Positions 15,996-25,240 of a stretch of DNA of 51,317 nt are shown piece after piece. The translations under genes and the position numbers were made by a program. The stretch's first letter is position 1. Every line of letters begins with the position of its first letter. The notes beneath the pieces are model-generated. The model had not been told where the DNA came from, made no database searches, and saw only the letters and a list, made by a program, of their open reading frames with translations. This stretch comes from a virus, in IMG/VR virus record IMGVR_UViG_3300005563_001252, positions 1 through 51,317 of that record; one strand, 5' to 3'.

Positions 15996-17691
15996 TCGAG
16001 CTACTGCCTACGCGCGTGCCGTTGTTAAAGGCACGCTGGTGGCAGGACCCGACGTACGCAATGCCTGCAAGAGGCACCTGCGGGACCTGAAGGAAGGGAA
16101 GAAGCGCGGACTGCGCTGGGATCTGGACGCGGCCAATCACGCAATCGCGTTCTTCGAGGAGGTGCTCTGCCTGAACGGTGGCGCTTTCGAGGGGAGTCCG
16201 TTCGTGTTGATCGGTTGGCAGTGCTTTGTGGTCGGTAGCTTGTTCGGCTGGAAAGGAGCGGACGGTCTGCGCCGCTTCCGGGTGGCTTACATCGAGACGG
16301 CCAAGGGCAGCGGCAAGTCGCCTCTGGCTGCTGGTGTCGGTCTCTACGGTTTGACCGCCGACCGCGAGCAGCGCGCCGAGGTGTACGCGGCGGCGACCAA
16401 GAAAGAACAGGCACAGATCCTGTTCCGTGACGCCATCGCGATGTATGAGCAATCGCCTCAGTTGGCGGCGCGCCTGGTGACCTCGGGTAGCAAGGGCAAG
16501 GAATTTAACCTCGCGTACCACGCCACCTCCAGCTTCTTTCGCACGATCAGCGCGGATGATGGGCAGTCCGGCCCGCGACCGCACATGGCCTTGATCGATG
16601 AAGTGCATGAGCACAAGTCGCCGCTGGTGATTGAGATGATGCGCGCTGGCACGAAGAGCCGGAAGCAGGCGCTGATCTTCATGATCACTAACTCCGGTAC
16701 CGACAAGCGGTCGGTCTGCTGGAGCTATCACGAATACGGCTGCAAGGTCGCAGCAGGAACGGAAGAGAACGATAGCCTCTTCGCCTTCATCTGTTCGCTC
16801 GATCCTAGTGACGATCCGTTCCAGGAGGAGAGCTGCTGGGAAAAGGCGAACCCTAGTCTATCGGTGGGTATTCCAGGTCTGAAGTACCTACGCGAGCAGG
16901 TGACTGACGCGCGCGGCATGCCCTCGAAGGAAGCCATTGTCCGCCGGCTGAATTTCTGCCAATGGACCGAGGCAGATAGTCCGTGGATCTCGGCGGACGT
17001 GTGGTTCGCTTGCCAGGAAGAAGAGAAGCTGCCCTTGGAGGCATTCTACGGGCGGGCCGGCGTGGCCGGCCTCGACCTGTCCAGCACACAAGACTTGACC
17101 GCGCTGGTACTGGCGCTGGACCCCACGCCGGAAGACCCTGTGACCCGGATCATTCCGTATTTCTGGCTGCCGGGTGATGGGCTGCACATGAAAGCCGAGA
17201 AGGACCGGGTTCCGTACCTGGTCTGGCGGGACGCAGGCTACCTCGAGGCGCTACCAGGCCGGGCAGTGGATCGCCTTGCGGTGCTCAACCGGGCGGCAGC
17301 GTTGACAGCGGCATTTGACCTGCGGGCAATCCATTGTGATCGCTGGCGCTTGGAAGACTTTCAGCATCTGATCAATCGAGAAGGGGTGGCATTGCCACCC
17401 CTTCTGCCATTTGGGCAGGGCTTCAAGGACATGGCGCCGGCCATCGACGAGTTTGAACGGATGCTGCTGGATAAGCGCCTGCGCCATGACGGCAATCCCG
17501 TGATGACCTGGTGCGCCGCCAACGCGGTGCTCCTGACCGATCCGGCGGGCAATCGGAAGATCGCGAAGGAGAGGGCGACGGGCCGCGTTGACGGCATGGT
17601 CGCGGCGGTCATGGCGGTCGGTGGGACCCTCGGCGAGCCCGAGGACTCCGGCGATCTGGACGACTTTTTGAAGAATCCGATCATTGCATGA
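15955..17691 (+). CDS. terL: Terminase large subunit
   Basis: The 578-aa packaging motor ATPase and nuclease has Walker A ETAKGSGKS (about 114-122), Walker B ALIDEVHEH and a motor-coupling region. A C-terminal RNase H-like nuclease shows GVAGLDLSSTQDLTALVL and, late, RVDGMVAAVMAVG. Length and order match HK97-type TerL. ATG 15955 follows AGGGGAGCTC; a start at 15928 would add nine residues without a better site. Coupled to the portal by an ATGA overlap. Confidence 0.94.
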   Translation: MSPRKPRASSSATDRATAYARAVVKGTLVAGPDVRNACKRHLRDLKEGKKRGLRWDLDAANHAIAFFEEVLCLNGGAFEGSPFVLIGWQCFVVGSLFGWKGADGLRRFRVAYIETAKGSGKSPLAAGVGLYGLTADREQRAEVYAAATKKEQAQILFRDAIAMYEQSPQLAARLVTSGSKGKEFNLAYHATSSFFRTISADDGQSGPRPHMALIDEVHEHKSPLVIEMMRAGTKSRKQALIFMITNSGTDKRSVCWSYHEYGCKVAAGTEENDSLFAFICSLDPSDDPFQEESCWEKANPSLSVGIPGLKYLREQVTDARGMPSKEAIVRRLNFCQWTEADSPWISADVWFACQEEEKLPLEAFYGRAGVAGLDLSSTQDLTALVLALDPTPEDPVTRIIPYFWLPGDGLHMKAEKDRVPYLVWRDAGYLEALPGRAVDRLAVLNRAAALTAAFDLRAIHCDRWRLEDFQHLINREGVALPPLLPFGQGFKDMAPAIDEFERMLLDKRLRHDGNPVMTWCAANAVLLTDPAGNRKIAKERATGRVDGMVAAVMAVGGTLGEPEDSGDLDDFLKNPIIA

Positions 17692-18992
17692 AAACAGATA
17701 AGCAAACATTGTCCCGGCGCGTGAAGTCTGCGGTGGTGGGGGCAGTCTCGGGCTGGCTTGGTCGAGAGATCCAGCTGACCGACGGCGAGTTCTGGCGTGG
17801 CTGGCTGGGAAACAACTTCTCGGGACAGCGGGTCACCGTGAACTCCACGCTGCAGCTCAGCACGGCAATGGCGTGTGTGCGCCTCTTGTCGGAGGTGATC
17901 TCGACGCTTCCCTTCGGCCTGTATGAGAAGGACAAGAATGGGACGCCGGTCGCCGCGAGCGAGCATCAGCTGTACTACCTGATCCACACGCAACCCAATG
18001 CGGATATGACGGCCTCCACGTTCTGGCAGGTCTTCATGGCCAGCTTGCTGTTGCATGGGGTGGCCAGAGTCGAGAAGCGGATGGCGGGGCAAACCATCAC
18101 CTCGCTGATTCCTCTGGTGCCGGAATGCATATCGCGCCGACGCATTGCGCCGGGCGTCTATGAGTGGCACTACAACGATCCGATCCTGGGAACCTCGCGT
18201 GTTATCGCTCCGGCCAATCAGTGGGAAGTGCCTGCCTTCACCTTGAACGGCGTCGACGGCCTGTCGCCGATTGCTTATGGCGCCAACGTGTTCGGCGCCG
18301 CGCTGGCGGCGGACAAGGCAAGCGCGGACACCTTCACAAACGGCCTCAAGTCTCCAGGGCTGGTGATGATGGACTCGGTGCTCAAGCCGGAGCAGCGAGA
18401 AGACATCCGGCAGCACGTCGACAAGGTCCAGAAGACTGGCAGCGTCATGGTGGTGGAGAAGGGAACTGGGTTCCAGCAGCTCAAGATGAACCCGCAGGAC
18501 GCTGAGTTGCTGTCGACGCGCAAATTCAACATCGAGGAGATCTGCCGCTGGTACCGGGTGGACCCATCCTTGGTCGGTCATGGCGGGAAGGACAGCAACT
18601 GGGGGACCGGCCTGGAAGAGAAGATGACCTGGCTGGTCACGCTGGCGATGCGGCCCTGGGCGGTCAAGGTGGAGCAGGCCATTCGAAAGGATCTGCTCCG
18701 ACCGGAAGAGAAGCGCCGCTACTACGCGGAGATCGCACTTGAAGGTCTGTTGCGCGGCGATAGCAAGGCGCGGTCAGCCTTCTACAGCCAGATGGTGCAG
18801 AACGGGATCATGACCCGCGACGAATGCCGGCGCCTGGAGAACCTGCCGGTCCATGGCGGCCAGGCCGACGTCCTGACTGTGCAATCGAATCTACTGCCTA
18901 TCGACCAGCTGGGCCTGGGTACCGATGGCGCTACCCAAGTTCGCCAGGCGCTCACCGCCTGGCTTTCACAAGACAAGGTGACAGAAGAATGA
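17688..18992 (+). CDS. Portal protein, HK97 family
   Basis: The 434-aa portal forms the ring through which DNA enters the head. The family signature region is visible: LQLSTAMACVRLLSEVISTLP, HQLYYLIHTQPNADMTASTFW and IEEICRWYRVDPSLVGHGG. The gene overlaps terL and the protease gene by four bases each. Confidence 0.94.
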   Translation: MKTDKQTLSRRVKSAVVGAVSGWLGREIQLTDGEFWRGWLGNNFSGQRVTVNSTLQLSTAMACVRLLSEVISTLPFGLYEKDKNGTPVAASEHQLYYLIHTQPNADMTASTFWQVFMASLLLHGVARVEKRMAGQTITSLIPLVPECISRRRIAPGVYEWHYNDPILGTSRVIAPANQWEVPAFTLNGVDGLSPIAYGANVFGAALAADKASADTFTNGLKSPGLVMMDSVLKPEQREDIRQHVDKVQKTGSVMVVEKGTGFQQLKMNPQDAELLSTRKFNIEEICRWYRVDPSLVGHGGKDSNWGTGLEEKMTWLVTLAMRPWAVKVEQAIRKDLLRPEEKRRYYAEIALEGLLRGDSKARSAFYSQMVQNGIMTRDECRRLENLPVHGGQADVLTVQSNLLPIDQLGLGTDGATQVRQALTAWLSQDKVTEE

Positions 18993-19657
18993 GCTTCAAG
19001 ACTATGGCGCGCAAGCGCGTTCCCTTCGTCGCTGACGAAGTGAAGGACGATGGGACCTTTACAGGCTATGCCTCCATCTTCGGTAATGTGGATCTCGGCC
19101 GCGACATCGTGATGCCGGGCGCCTTCACCAAGAGCCTGGCCCGCCTGAAAGCCTCGGGCGATCCGCTGCCGCTGCTGTGGCAGCACGACGAAACGCAGCC
19201 TATCGGCGGGTATGACGAACTGGAAGAGGATGAGCGCGGCCTGCGCGTGAAGGGCTTCCTGCTCAAGGACGATATCCCGCTGGCGGCGCAGGCGCATTCG
19301 CTCATGAAGCGACGCATCGTCAAGGGCCTATCCATCGGCTATTACGTCCTGGCGGACAGCTGGAACGAGAAGGAGCGCACCCGAGCACTGACAGAGCTCG
19401 ATCTCCTGGAGGTGAGTGCGGTCACCTTCCCTATGAACACCGAGGCATTGATCGACAGCGTGAAGTCCCGCCTGCATGGCGGGAAGCTGCCGAGCCTCCC
19501 CGAATTCGAGGGCATCTTGCGTGAGGCAGGGTTCTCGAAGAGTCAGGCCACGATTATCGCCAGTCGCGGCCTGAAGACCCTGCTTGACCGGAGTGAGTCC
19601 GGTGGCAACGACGGCGGCATTCTGGCTTCGCTGCAAGCCTTCAATATCAATCCATGA
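18989..19657 (+). CDS. HK97-type prohead protease
   Basis: The 222-aa U35-type serine protease matures the capsid. Recognisable blocks are FTGYASIFGNVDLGRDIV, PLPLLWQHDETQPIGG (catalytic His) and IVKGLSIGYYV (catalytic Ser), then LLEVSAVTFPMN. ATG 18989 overlaps the portal stop as ATGA. It lies directly before the capsid gene, its substrate. Confidence 0.93.
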   Translation: MSFKTMARKRVPFVADEVKDDGTFTGYASIFGNVDLGRDIVMPGAFTKSLARLKASGDPLPLLWQHDETQPIGGYDELEEDERGLRVKGFLLKDDIPLAAQAHSLMKRRIVKGLSIGYYVLADSWNEKERTRALTELDLLEVSAVTFPMNTEALIDSVKSRLHGGKLPSLPEFEGILREAGFSKSQATIIASRGLKTLLDRSESGGNDGGILASLQAFNINP

Positions 19658-19665
19658 GGAAAACT

Positions 19666-20961
19666 ATGAATCAAGTTCGCGCAATCTACGCGGCGATCTC
19701 CAAGAAGATGGCCGCAGCAATCACCTACACCGGCGAGTTCCTGCACGCCTATCTGTTCATCTACATGGTACGTACCGGCGGCATCCTGTTCGAAGGCGAC
19801 CCTGAGCCGATCATGAAGGAGCTCAAGCGTATCGGTGACCAGGTCAAGGAAGTCGGCGAGAAGGCGCTGAAGGAAGCCGAGAAGGCCGGCCAGGTGTCGG
19901 AAGATACGAAGAAAGCCGCCGACCAGTTGCTGGTCAAGCAGGGCGAGCTGCAGGCCCGTCTGCAGGAAGTCGAGCAGAAGCTCGACAAGCACGCCGCTGG
20001 CCCTGCATCGGTCGAATTCAAGTCCATCGGCGGCCAGGTGGTCGAGTCCGACGAACTGAAGGAATACGTCAAGGAAGGCAACTTCAAGAAAAGCATCACC
20101 GTCCAGGTGAAGGCCGTTACCAGCGCCGCCAACAGTGCCGGCGCCGGCGTGGCTCCGGATCGCCTGCCCGGTATCGTGACCCTGCCGCAGCAGCGGCTCA
20201 CGGTGCGTGACCTGCTTTCTCCTGGTCGCACCTCGTCGAACCTGGTGCAGTACATCAAGGAAACCGGCTTCGTGAACAATGCCGCGACGGTGGCCGAAAC
20301 CGCCAAGAAGCCCGAGTCGAACATCACGATGACCGAGGCGCAATCGGTGGTGGCCAAGATCGCGCACTTCATCAAGGCCTCCTCGGAAATCATGTCCGAC
20401 TTCCCGGCTCTCCAGTCGATCATCGATACGCGCCTGCGCTATGGCCTGGCGCTGATCGAGGAAGCGCAGTTGCTGAAGGGCTCGGGCGTGGGTAACAACC
20501 TCAACGGCATCTATACCCAGGCCAGCCAGTACGCGGCGCCCATTGCGATCAACAATACCACCCGCATCGATGTCCTGCGTCTGGCACTGCTCCAGGCCGA
20601 GCTGGCGGAATACCCGTCCACCGGCATCGTGCTGAATCCGGCGGACTGGACCGCCATCGAGCTGCAGAAAGACACCACGGGGGCCTACATCTTCGCCAAT
20701 CCGCAGTCCACGGCACAGCCGGGTCTGTGGGGCCGGCCAGTGGTCACGACCAAGTCCATGACCGTCGACGAATTCTTGGTCGGTGCTTTCAAGATGGGCG
20801 CGCAGATCTTCGATCGCGAGCAGGCCAGCGTCACTATCGCGAGCCAGAACGAAGACGACTTCGTGAAGAACCTGGTCACGATCCTGGCTGAAGAGCGTCT
20901 GGCCCTGGCCGACTATCGCCCGGAAGCCTTCGTCAAGGGCGACCTGACCCCGGCCGCCTGA
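19666..20961 (+). CDS. Major capsid protein, HK97 fold
   Basis: The 431-aa protein has an N-terminal delta-like coiled-coil region (IMKELKRIGDQVKEVGEKAL to about residue 115), expected to be removed by the protease. The HK97 capsid domain follows (PGIVTLPQQRLTVRDLLSPG, IKETGFVNNAATVAE, LKGSGVGNNLNGIYTQ). Before the coiled coil is an unusual hydrophobic stretch of about 40 residues (ITYTGEFLHAYLFIYMVRTG). ATG 19666 follows GAGGAAAACT. Confidence 0.93.
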   Translation: MNQVRAIYAAISKKMAAAITYTGEFLHAYLFIYMVRTGGILFEGDPEPIMKELKRIGDQVKEVGEKALKEAEKAGQVSEDTKKAADQLLVKQGELQARLQEVEQKLDKHAAGPASVEFKSIGGQVVESDELKEYVKEGNFKKSITVQVKAVTSAANSAGAGVAPDRLPGIVTLPQQRLTVRDLLSPGRTSSNLVQYIKETGFVNNAATVAETAKKPESNITMTEAQSVVAKIAHFIKASSEIMSDFPALQSIIDTRLRYGLALIEEAQLLKGSGVGNNLNGIYTQASQYAAPIAINNTTRIDVLRLALLQAELAEYPSTGIVLNPADWTAIELQKDTTGAYIFANPQSTAQPGLWGRPVVTTKSMTVDEFLVGAFKMGAQIFDREQASVTIASQNEDDFVKNLVTILAEERLALADYRPEAFVKGDLTPAA

Positions 20962-21023
20962 TCTGACCTCGGATAGTTGAGCAATGCAATACCGGCGCCC
21001 TTGTGGTGCCGGCACTGGAGAAC

Positions 21024-21431
21024 ATGATGAACGTGAAGATTGTTGCACGGCAGTCGCTGATACATGGCCGACTGAACCTTCGTAAAGGCGAAGTCGCGGA
21101 AGTTTACGATGCGGTCGCCCAGGATCTGATCCGGGCGTCGCTAGCGGAAGCTGTCAAGGTGGAGCAGCCGGTGGCCCCTGCGAGTAAGGCCAGTGCGAGT
21201 GCCCCGAAGGCCACTCGTACCAAGAAGGAAGCACCTCCGGCGGGAAGCACTGCAGTGCAGACGTCTGCACTGGTGGCAGATGGAGGCAGTAACGCTCCGC
21301 TCACCTCTCCTGCTGCAGAGGGCGAGGTCGATGGAGCGCCAGGTTCTGCTCCGGATAGCGGAGCTCCGAGCGGCCAAGTTGAGGAGGCCAGCTCGGGTGG
21401 GCAGGAGCCCGCGGGCGTCGGGGAGGAATGA
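21024..21431 (+). CDS. Hypothetical head protein with low-complexity tail
   Basis: This 135-aa protein (MMNVKIVARQSLIHGRLNLR) has a short ordered N-terminal domain (about 45 residues) and an Ala/Pro/Ser/Glu-rich tail. Small proteins of this kind lie between capsid and connector genes in related phages and may decorate or stabilise heads. GGAG lies five bases before the ATG at 21024. The perfect palindrome at 21253-21272 is inside its tail region. Confidence 0.65.
   Translation: MMNVKIVARQSLIHGRLNLRKGEVAEVYDAVAQDLIRASLAEAVKVEQPVAPASKASASAPKATRTKKEAPPAGSTAVQTSALVADGGSNAPLTSPAAEGEVDGAPGSAPDSGAPSGQVEEASSGGQEPAGVGEE
21253..21272. repeat. Perfect 20-bp palindrome containing TGCAGACGTCTGCA
   Basis: CAGTG-CAGACGTCTG-CACTG reads the same on both strands. 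Its 14-base centre recurs exactly at 28087-28100 and 34294-34307 and with one change at 36212-36225. It lies in the low-complexity part of the head-protein gene. Confidence 0.8.
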
Positions 21432-21434
21432 TCG

Positions 21435-21779
21435 ATGTCGCTCGTTTCCTTGGATGTGGCCAAGCTGCACCTGAAAGTGGATGAAGTCGACGAGGATTCG
21501 AGTATCTCGATCTACCTGGGAGCGGCGGAGCAATCCGCCGTTCAGTTTCTCAATCGTCAGGTATTCGAGACTGACGCGTTGATGCAGGCAGCCCTCACGG
21601 CAGGGACGGCTGGCGAATCTCCGATGGTCGTGAATGACGCCATCAAGGCCGCCATCCTGCTGATCCTCGGCCACCTGTACGAGCACCGCTCGGACGTCGT
21701 GGAGGTGCGAGATATCTACGAGCTTCCGCGCGGGTCCTTGTTTCTGCTGCAGCCATTTCGTAAGTGCATGGGGGTGTGA
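21435..21779 (+). CDS. Head-tail connector, gp6-like
   Basis: The 114-aa HK97 gp6-like connector begins SLDVAKLHLKVDEVDEDSSI and is followed by an all-helical body (IYLGAAEQSAVQFLNRQVF, AIKAAILLILGHLYEHR). It forms the ring between portal and tail. Its stop overlaps the next start by one base. Confidence 0.88.
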   Translation: MSLVSLDVAKLHLKVDEVDEDSSISIYLGAAEQSAVQFLNRQVFETDALMQAALTAGTAGESPMVVNDAIKAAILLILGHLYEHRSDVVEVRDIYELPRGSLFLLQPFRKCMGV

Positions 21780-22120
21780 TGCAGCTGACAGAGCCAACAG
21801 CAGGCGAGCTGGACCGACGTGTCGAGATCCGCCGCCGCACAGATTTGCCATATCTCGACAGCGAGGTGCGGCCAGACCTGACAGACCAGCGGAAGCGCTG
21901 GGCAAAGATTGAACCTGTGGGTGCGGCGACCTACGCTGCGAGCGTTCAGACCGAAGCGAAGGTAACGCATCGGGTCTATCTCCGTCACATCGACGGGATC
22001 ACCATCGATAACGAGGTGGTTCACGGCACGACGGTGTATCGGGTTAGGCGTTCGATGTCGATGAATGGGGCGAAGCGCTTCACGATGCTGGAAGTAGAGG
22101 AGTTGGGCGATGGCCAATGA
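21779..22120 (+). CDS. Head-tail adaptor (phage head-tail joining protein)
   Basis: The 113-aa protein has the head-tail joining pattern: GELDRRVEIRRRTD at the start, a tryptophan (KRWAKIEPVG), and strands ending YRVRRSMSMNGAKRFTMLEV. It sits in the usual order after the gp6-like connector. The ATG 21779 overlaps the upstream stop. Confidence 0.86.
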   Translation: MQLTEPTAGELDRRVEIRRRTDLPYLDSEVRPDLTDQRKRWAKIEPVGAATYAASVQTEAKVTHRVYLRHIDGITIDNEVVHGTTVYRVRRSMSMNGAKRFTMLEVEELGDGQ

Positions 22121-22550
22121 TGCGGCAGTGTATCTCCACGTCGACGGCTTCGATGGCTTCGACAAGTCGATTGACTTCGACAAGAAGCAGATCAGGCGGG
22201 CGATGACCTTGACGGGGCGTCTCATGCAGAAGGGCGCTCAGAAGCGGGTGAACAGCTCGGCCCGTTCGCAACCGGGCCAGTATCCGGGGCGCCGCAAGGG
22301 CATCTTGCGCAAGTCGATCAAGTTCAAGGTTTCCCGGTCTGGCTTCCTGGTGCGTATCGCGCCGCAGAAGATCACGGGCATGGAGCGGTTCTATCCCGCC
22401 TTCCTGAATTATGGCGTGAAGCGGAAGAAGTCAGGGTCGCTCAGAGTGCAGCCGCGCGGAAACTACATGGTGGACGAGCTGGCCGACCGCAACTCCGAAA
22501 TTCAGAACATTCTTGCGAGCGCTTTTGGTAAGGCGCTCGTCATTCGATAG
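22110..22550 (+). CDS. HK97 gp10-type tail-completion protein
   Basis: This 146-aa basic protein has the gp10-like pattern (KQIRRAMTLTGRLMQKGAQ, then PGRRKGILRKSIKFKV and FYPAFLNYGVKRKK). It acts at the head-tail junction or in tail completion. It overlaps the adaptor gene by 11 bases. Confidence 0.82.
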   Translation: MANDAAVYLHVDGFDGFDKSIDFDKKQIRRAMTLTGRLMQKGAQKRVNSSARSQPGQYPGRRKGILRKSIKFKVSRSGFLVRIAPQKITGMERFYPAFLNYGVKRKKSGSLRVQPRGNYMVDELADRNSEIQNILASAFGKALVIR

Positions 22551-22557
22551 GACCCCT

Positions 22558-23148
22558 ATGAAACTCACCCCAATCGTTACGGCGATGCGTGATCGTTGCC
22601 TCTTCTTCGAGCGCCGGGTGTTCGGCGGCATTGACTGGGATGTCCTGGAAGAGGCCGGCAAGTTGCAAGCACCGAGTGCCTACGTGATCGTCGGCGACGA
22701 CGATCCCGAGCCGAACAAATTCCAGAGCGTCAGTGCCCAGGATGTGAAAGACCAGTTTGAGGTCGTGGTGGTGCTGGAAGCGCCGGACCAGAAGTCGCTG
22801 ACCCGGATTGACCAGGTGCACGACGTACGTGCGCTGCTGGTCTTGGCGCTCGTCGGCTGGGAGCCAGCGCCAGAGTATGACCCTATCGAGTACGAGGGCG
22901 GCCAGCTGGTGCTGATCAATCGCCATCGCTTGGTGTACCGGTTCTCCTTCTCAGCCGGTTGGGCGTTGGGTCGTACGCAAGCATCTGATCCTCCCGAGAC
23001 GTTCGAGGAATGGAGGAAGGACAACTTCCCGCCTCTGGAAGGAATCACGATTAACCTCGACGCGATCTCTCCGATGGTGGACAAGAACATTAAACCAACC
23101 GGCCCGGATGGGCGAATCGAAACCATCATGAAAAAGGACTTCACATGA
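22558..23148 (+). CDS. Tail terminator-type protein
   Basis: The 196-aa protein begins MKLTPIVTAMRDRCLFFERR, with strands AYVIVGDDDP and FEVVVVLEAPD. By position (after gp10, before the Mu-like sheath) and these features it is a tail terminator of the Mu gp37-like type that ends tail polymerisation. The ATG at 22558 follows the upstream stop by seven bases. Its end overlaps the next gene by ATGA. Confidence 0.72.
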   Translation: MKLTPIVTAMRDRCLFFERRVFGGIDWDVLEEAGKLQAPSAYVIVGDDDPEPNKFQSVSAQDVKDQFEVVVVLEAPDQKSLTRIDQVHDVRALLVLALVGWEPAPEYDPIEYEGGQLVLINRHRLVYRFSFSAGWALGRTQASDPPETFEEWRKDNFPPLEGITINLDAISPMVDKNIKPTGPDGRIETIMKKDFT

Positions 23149-23333
23149 ACACTGAACGCACCATCACTGTGAAGCCGTGCGCCGGCCGGATTGTTCCGGA
23201 CCCGGCGCGCGGCGACGACTTGCCGGCAGATGGCCGGAGCGTACCGCGCAATACCTACTGGCTGCGCGCCCTGAATGCCGGCGACGTTGAAGTCGTGGAG
23301 CCGGCCGCCAAGAAAACCGCTGCGAAAGGCTAA
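23145..23333 (+). CDS. DUF2635-type small tail protein
   Basis: This 62-aa protein (TITVKPCAGRIVPDPARGDD, then VPRNTYWLRALNAGDVEVVE) matches DUF2635, a short protein encoded before the sheath in Mu-like tail clusters. Role unknown. Confidence 0.82.
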   Translation: MNTERTITVKPCAGRIVPDPARGDDLPADGRSVPRNTYWLRALNAGDVEVVEPAAKKTAAKG

Positions 23334-23339
23334 TGAACC

Positions 23340-24830
23340 ATGACCGTTCCGTTCAATACCACCCCGGCAGACGCCCGAGTCCCACTCTTCTATGGCGAAG
23401 TCGACAACAGCATGGCGAACAGTGCGACCACCACGCTGCGCCGCCTGTTCATCGCCCAGGTGAACGATGACCAAGTGATCGACAGCAAGCTGCAGATCCT
23501 GACCCGCGCAAGTGACGCCGCTGCGCTGGGCGGCACCGGCTCGATGCTGGCGGCCATGTACAACCGTTGGCGCAAGACTGATCCCGCCGGTGAGCTGTGG
23601 GTAGTGCCTGTGAAGTTGGACACAGGTGTTCAGGCGACCGGGACCGTCACCATAACTGGTGTGGCCACCGAAGCCGGCCTGATCAACCTGTACGTCGGTG
23701 CCACTCGTGTGCGCGCAGTGGTGGCCGTGGGGCAGACCGCAAACGATACGGCGGCGGCGGTCGCGGCGGCAGTGAACGCCTCTACCGTTCTTCCCGTCAC
23801 GGCGACCGTCGCCGCTGGCGTTGTCACGCTGAAGGCACGTTGGAAGGGCGACACGGGTAACGATATTCGCCTGGCGATCAATGCCAAGGGCGCCGAGTCG
23901 AACGAGAAGACACCGGCTGGCGTAGCCGTTGCGCTTTCGAATCCGTCGGGGGGCGTTGGTGCACCCGATCTCGCGTCAGTCCTGGCGCTGGTGGGCGACG
24001 AGGAGTTCGAGTTCATCTGCCATCCGTACTCCGATGCAACCAGCCTGGATGATCTGCGCGAGTGGATGAACGATACCTCCGGGCGCTGGTCCTTCGCGCA
24101 GCAGCTGTGGGGCCACGTCTACACGGCGCGGCGCGGCACAATGGGTGAGCTGGTGGCCGCTGGTCGCGCACGCAATGACCAGCACATGACGATTGCCGGC
24201 TTTGAGCCGACGGCTCCTGATCCCATCTGGGAGAAGGCCGCAGGCTACGCTGCTCGCCAAGCGGTGTTTTTGTCGATCGATCCCGCCCGCCCGACGCAGA
24301 CCGGGGAGATCGTAGGAGATACGCCGGCACCAGCTGGTCAGCGATTCGTGTGGCAGGAGCGTCAATCGCTGCTGTCCAATGGTATTGCTACGCAGACCTA
24401 CTCAGGTGGTGCAACCCGTGTGGAGCGCGCGATCACGACCTACCAGAAGAACGCGTACGGCCAGGCCGACGATTCGTACCTGGACAGCGAGACGATGCAC
24501 ACCACGGGCTACGTGATGCGTTTTTTGAAATCGATCATCACCAGCAAGTATGGTCGCCACAAGTTGGCCGACGACGGCACGCGCTTCGGCGCCGGCGATG
24601 CTCTGGTGACGCCGCTGAGTATTCGTGCGGAGCTGATCACGGCTTATCAGGAGCTGGAGCGTCGCGGCATCGTGGAGAACTCCGAGCTGTTCGCGAAGTA
24701 CCTGATCGTCGAGCGTGCGGCTGACAACCCGAATCGGCTCAACGTGCTGTTCCCGCCTGACTACGTGAACCAGCTGCGCGTCTTTGCGCTGTTGAACCAG
24801 TTCCGCTTGCAATACGCGGAAACTGCATAA
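23340..24830 (+). CDS. Contractile tail sheath (Mu gpL-like)
   Basis: The 496-aa sheath protein has a Mu gpL-like N terminus (VPFNTTPADARVPLFYGEVD), an inserted Thr/Ala/Val-rich beta domain (about 100-200) and a conserved C terminus (VLFPPDYVNQLRVFALLNQF). It forms the contractile outer tube and defines the phage as a myovirus. Confidence 0.94.
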   Translation: MTVPFNTTPADARVPLFYGEVDNSMANSATTTLRRLFIAQVNDDQVIDSKLQILTRASDAAALGGTGSMLAAMYNRWRKTDPAGELWVVPVKLDTGVQATGTVTITGVATEAGLINLYVGATRVRAVVAVGQTANDTAAAVAAAVNASTVLPVTATVAAGVVTLKARWKGDTGNDIRLAINAKGAESNEKTPAGVAVALSNPSGGVGAPDLASVLALVGDEEFEFICHPYSDATSLDDLREWMNDTSGRWSFAQQLWGHVYTARRGTMGELVAAGRARNDQHMTIAGFEPTAPDPIWEKAAGYAARQAVFLSIDPARPTQTGEIVGDTPAPAGQRFVWQERQSLLSNGIATQTYSGGATRVERAITTYQKNAYGQADDSYLDSETMHTTGYVMRFLKSIITSKYGRHKLADDGTRFGAGDALVTPLSIRAELITAYQELERRGIVENSELFAKYLIVERAADNPNRLNVLFPPDYVNQLRVFALLNQFRLQYAETA

Positions 24831-24850
24831 GTCAAAGCATCGTCAACCTC

Positions 24851-24881
24851 GCGGCCCGGCTCTCCCGGGCCGCATCTTTTT
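24851..24881 (+). terminator. Rho-independent terminator between sheath and tube
   Basis: GCGGCCCGG and CCGGGCCGC form a nine-pair stem with a tight loop, followed by ATCTTTTT. Terminators after abundant structural genes set stoichiometry or allow partial read-through. Confidence 0.85.
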
Positions 24882-24892
24882 AGGGGTCTCTA

Positions 24893-25240
24893 ATGGGACA
24901 AAAAACTGCAGGTACTTGCTACGTCAAGGCAGATGGCACTCAGCTGACGATTACCGGCGGGTGCGAGGCACCGTTGATGCCGGTCAAGCGCGAGACGATC
25001 ACGCCCGGCTTCTTCAAGGAAGAGGACATGGTTCCTTACGTGAAGGTCGATGCGGTGCATACGCCTGACTTCCCGCTGGACAAGCTGATCAACGGCACCG
25101 ACATGACGATCACCGTCGAATTCAAGAACGGCAAGGTCTACGTCCTGGCCGGTGCCTACCTGGTGGGTGAACCGTCGAGTGCAGGGGATGACGGCAAGGT
25201 TGCCCTCGAATTCAACGGTATCAAGGGGACCTGGCAATGA
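24893..25240 (+). CDS. Tail tube protein (Mu gpM-like)
   Basis: The 115-aa tube protein (GTCYVKADGTQLTITGGCEA, then VDAVHTPDFPLDKLINGTDM) has the pattern of Mu-like tail tube subunits, and it follows the sheath. The stop overlaps the next start by ATGA. Confidence 0.9.
   Translation: MGQKTAGTCYVKADGTQLTITGGCEAPLMPVKRETITPGFFKEEDMVPYVKVDAVHTPDFPLDKLINGTDMTITVEFKNGKVYVLAGAYLVGEPSSAGDDGKVALEFNGIKGTWQ

Noticed and set aside
17361-18581. 406-aa minus-strand frame opposite the portal gene
   Set aside because: Shadow of the portal gene, rich in His/Arg/Leu, with no start site or family.
20991-21013. Hairpin CCGGCGCC/GGTGCCGG after the capsid gene as a terminator
   Set aside because: A good stem but no T run follows; at most an RNA-stability structure.
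19543-21048. 501-aa minus-strand frame opposite the capsid gene
   Set aside because: Codon-bias shadow in high-GC DNA (RGQVALDEGFRAIVGQ-type sequence); the capsid gene on the plus strand is certain.
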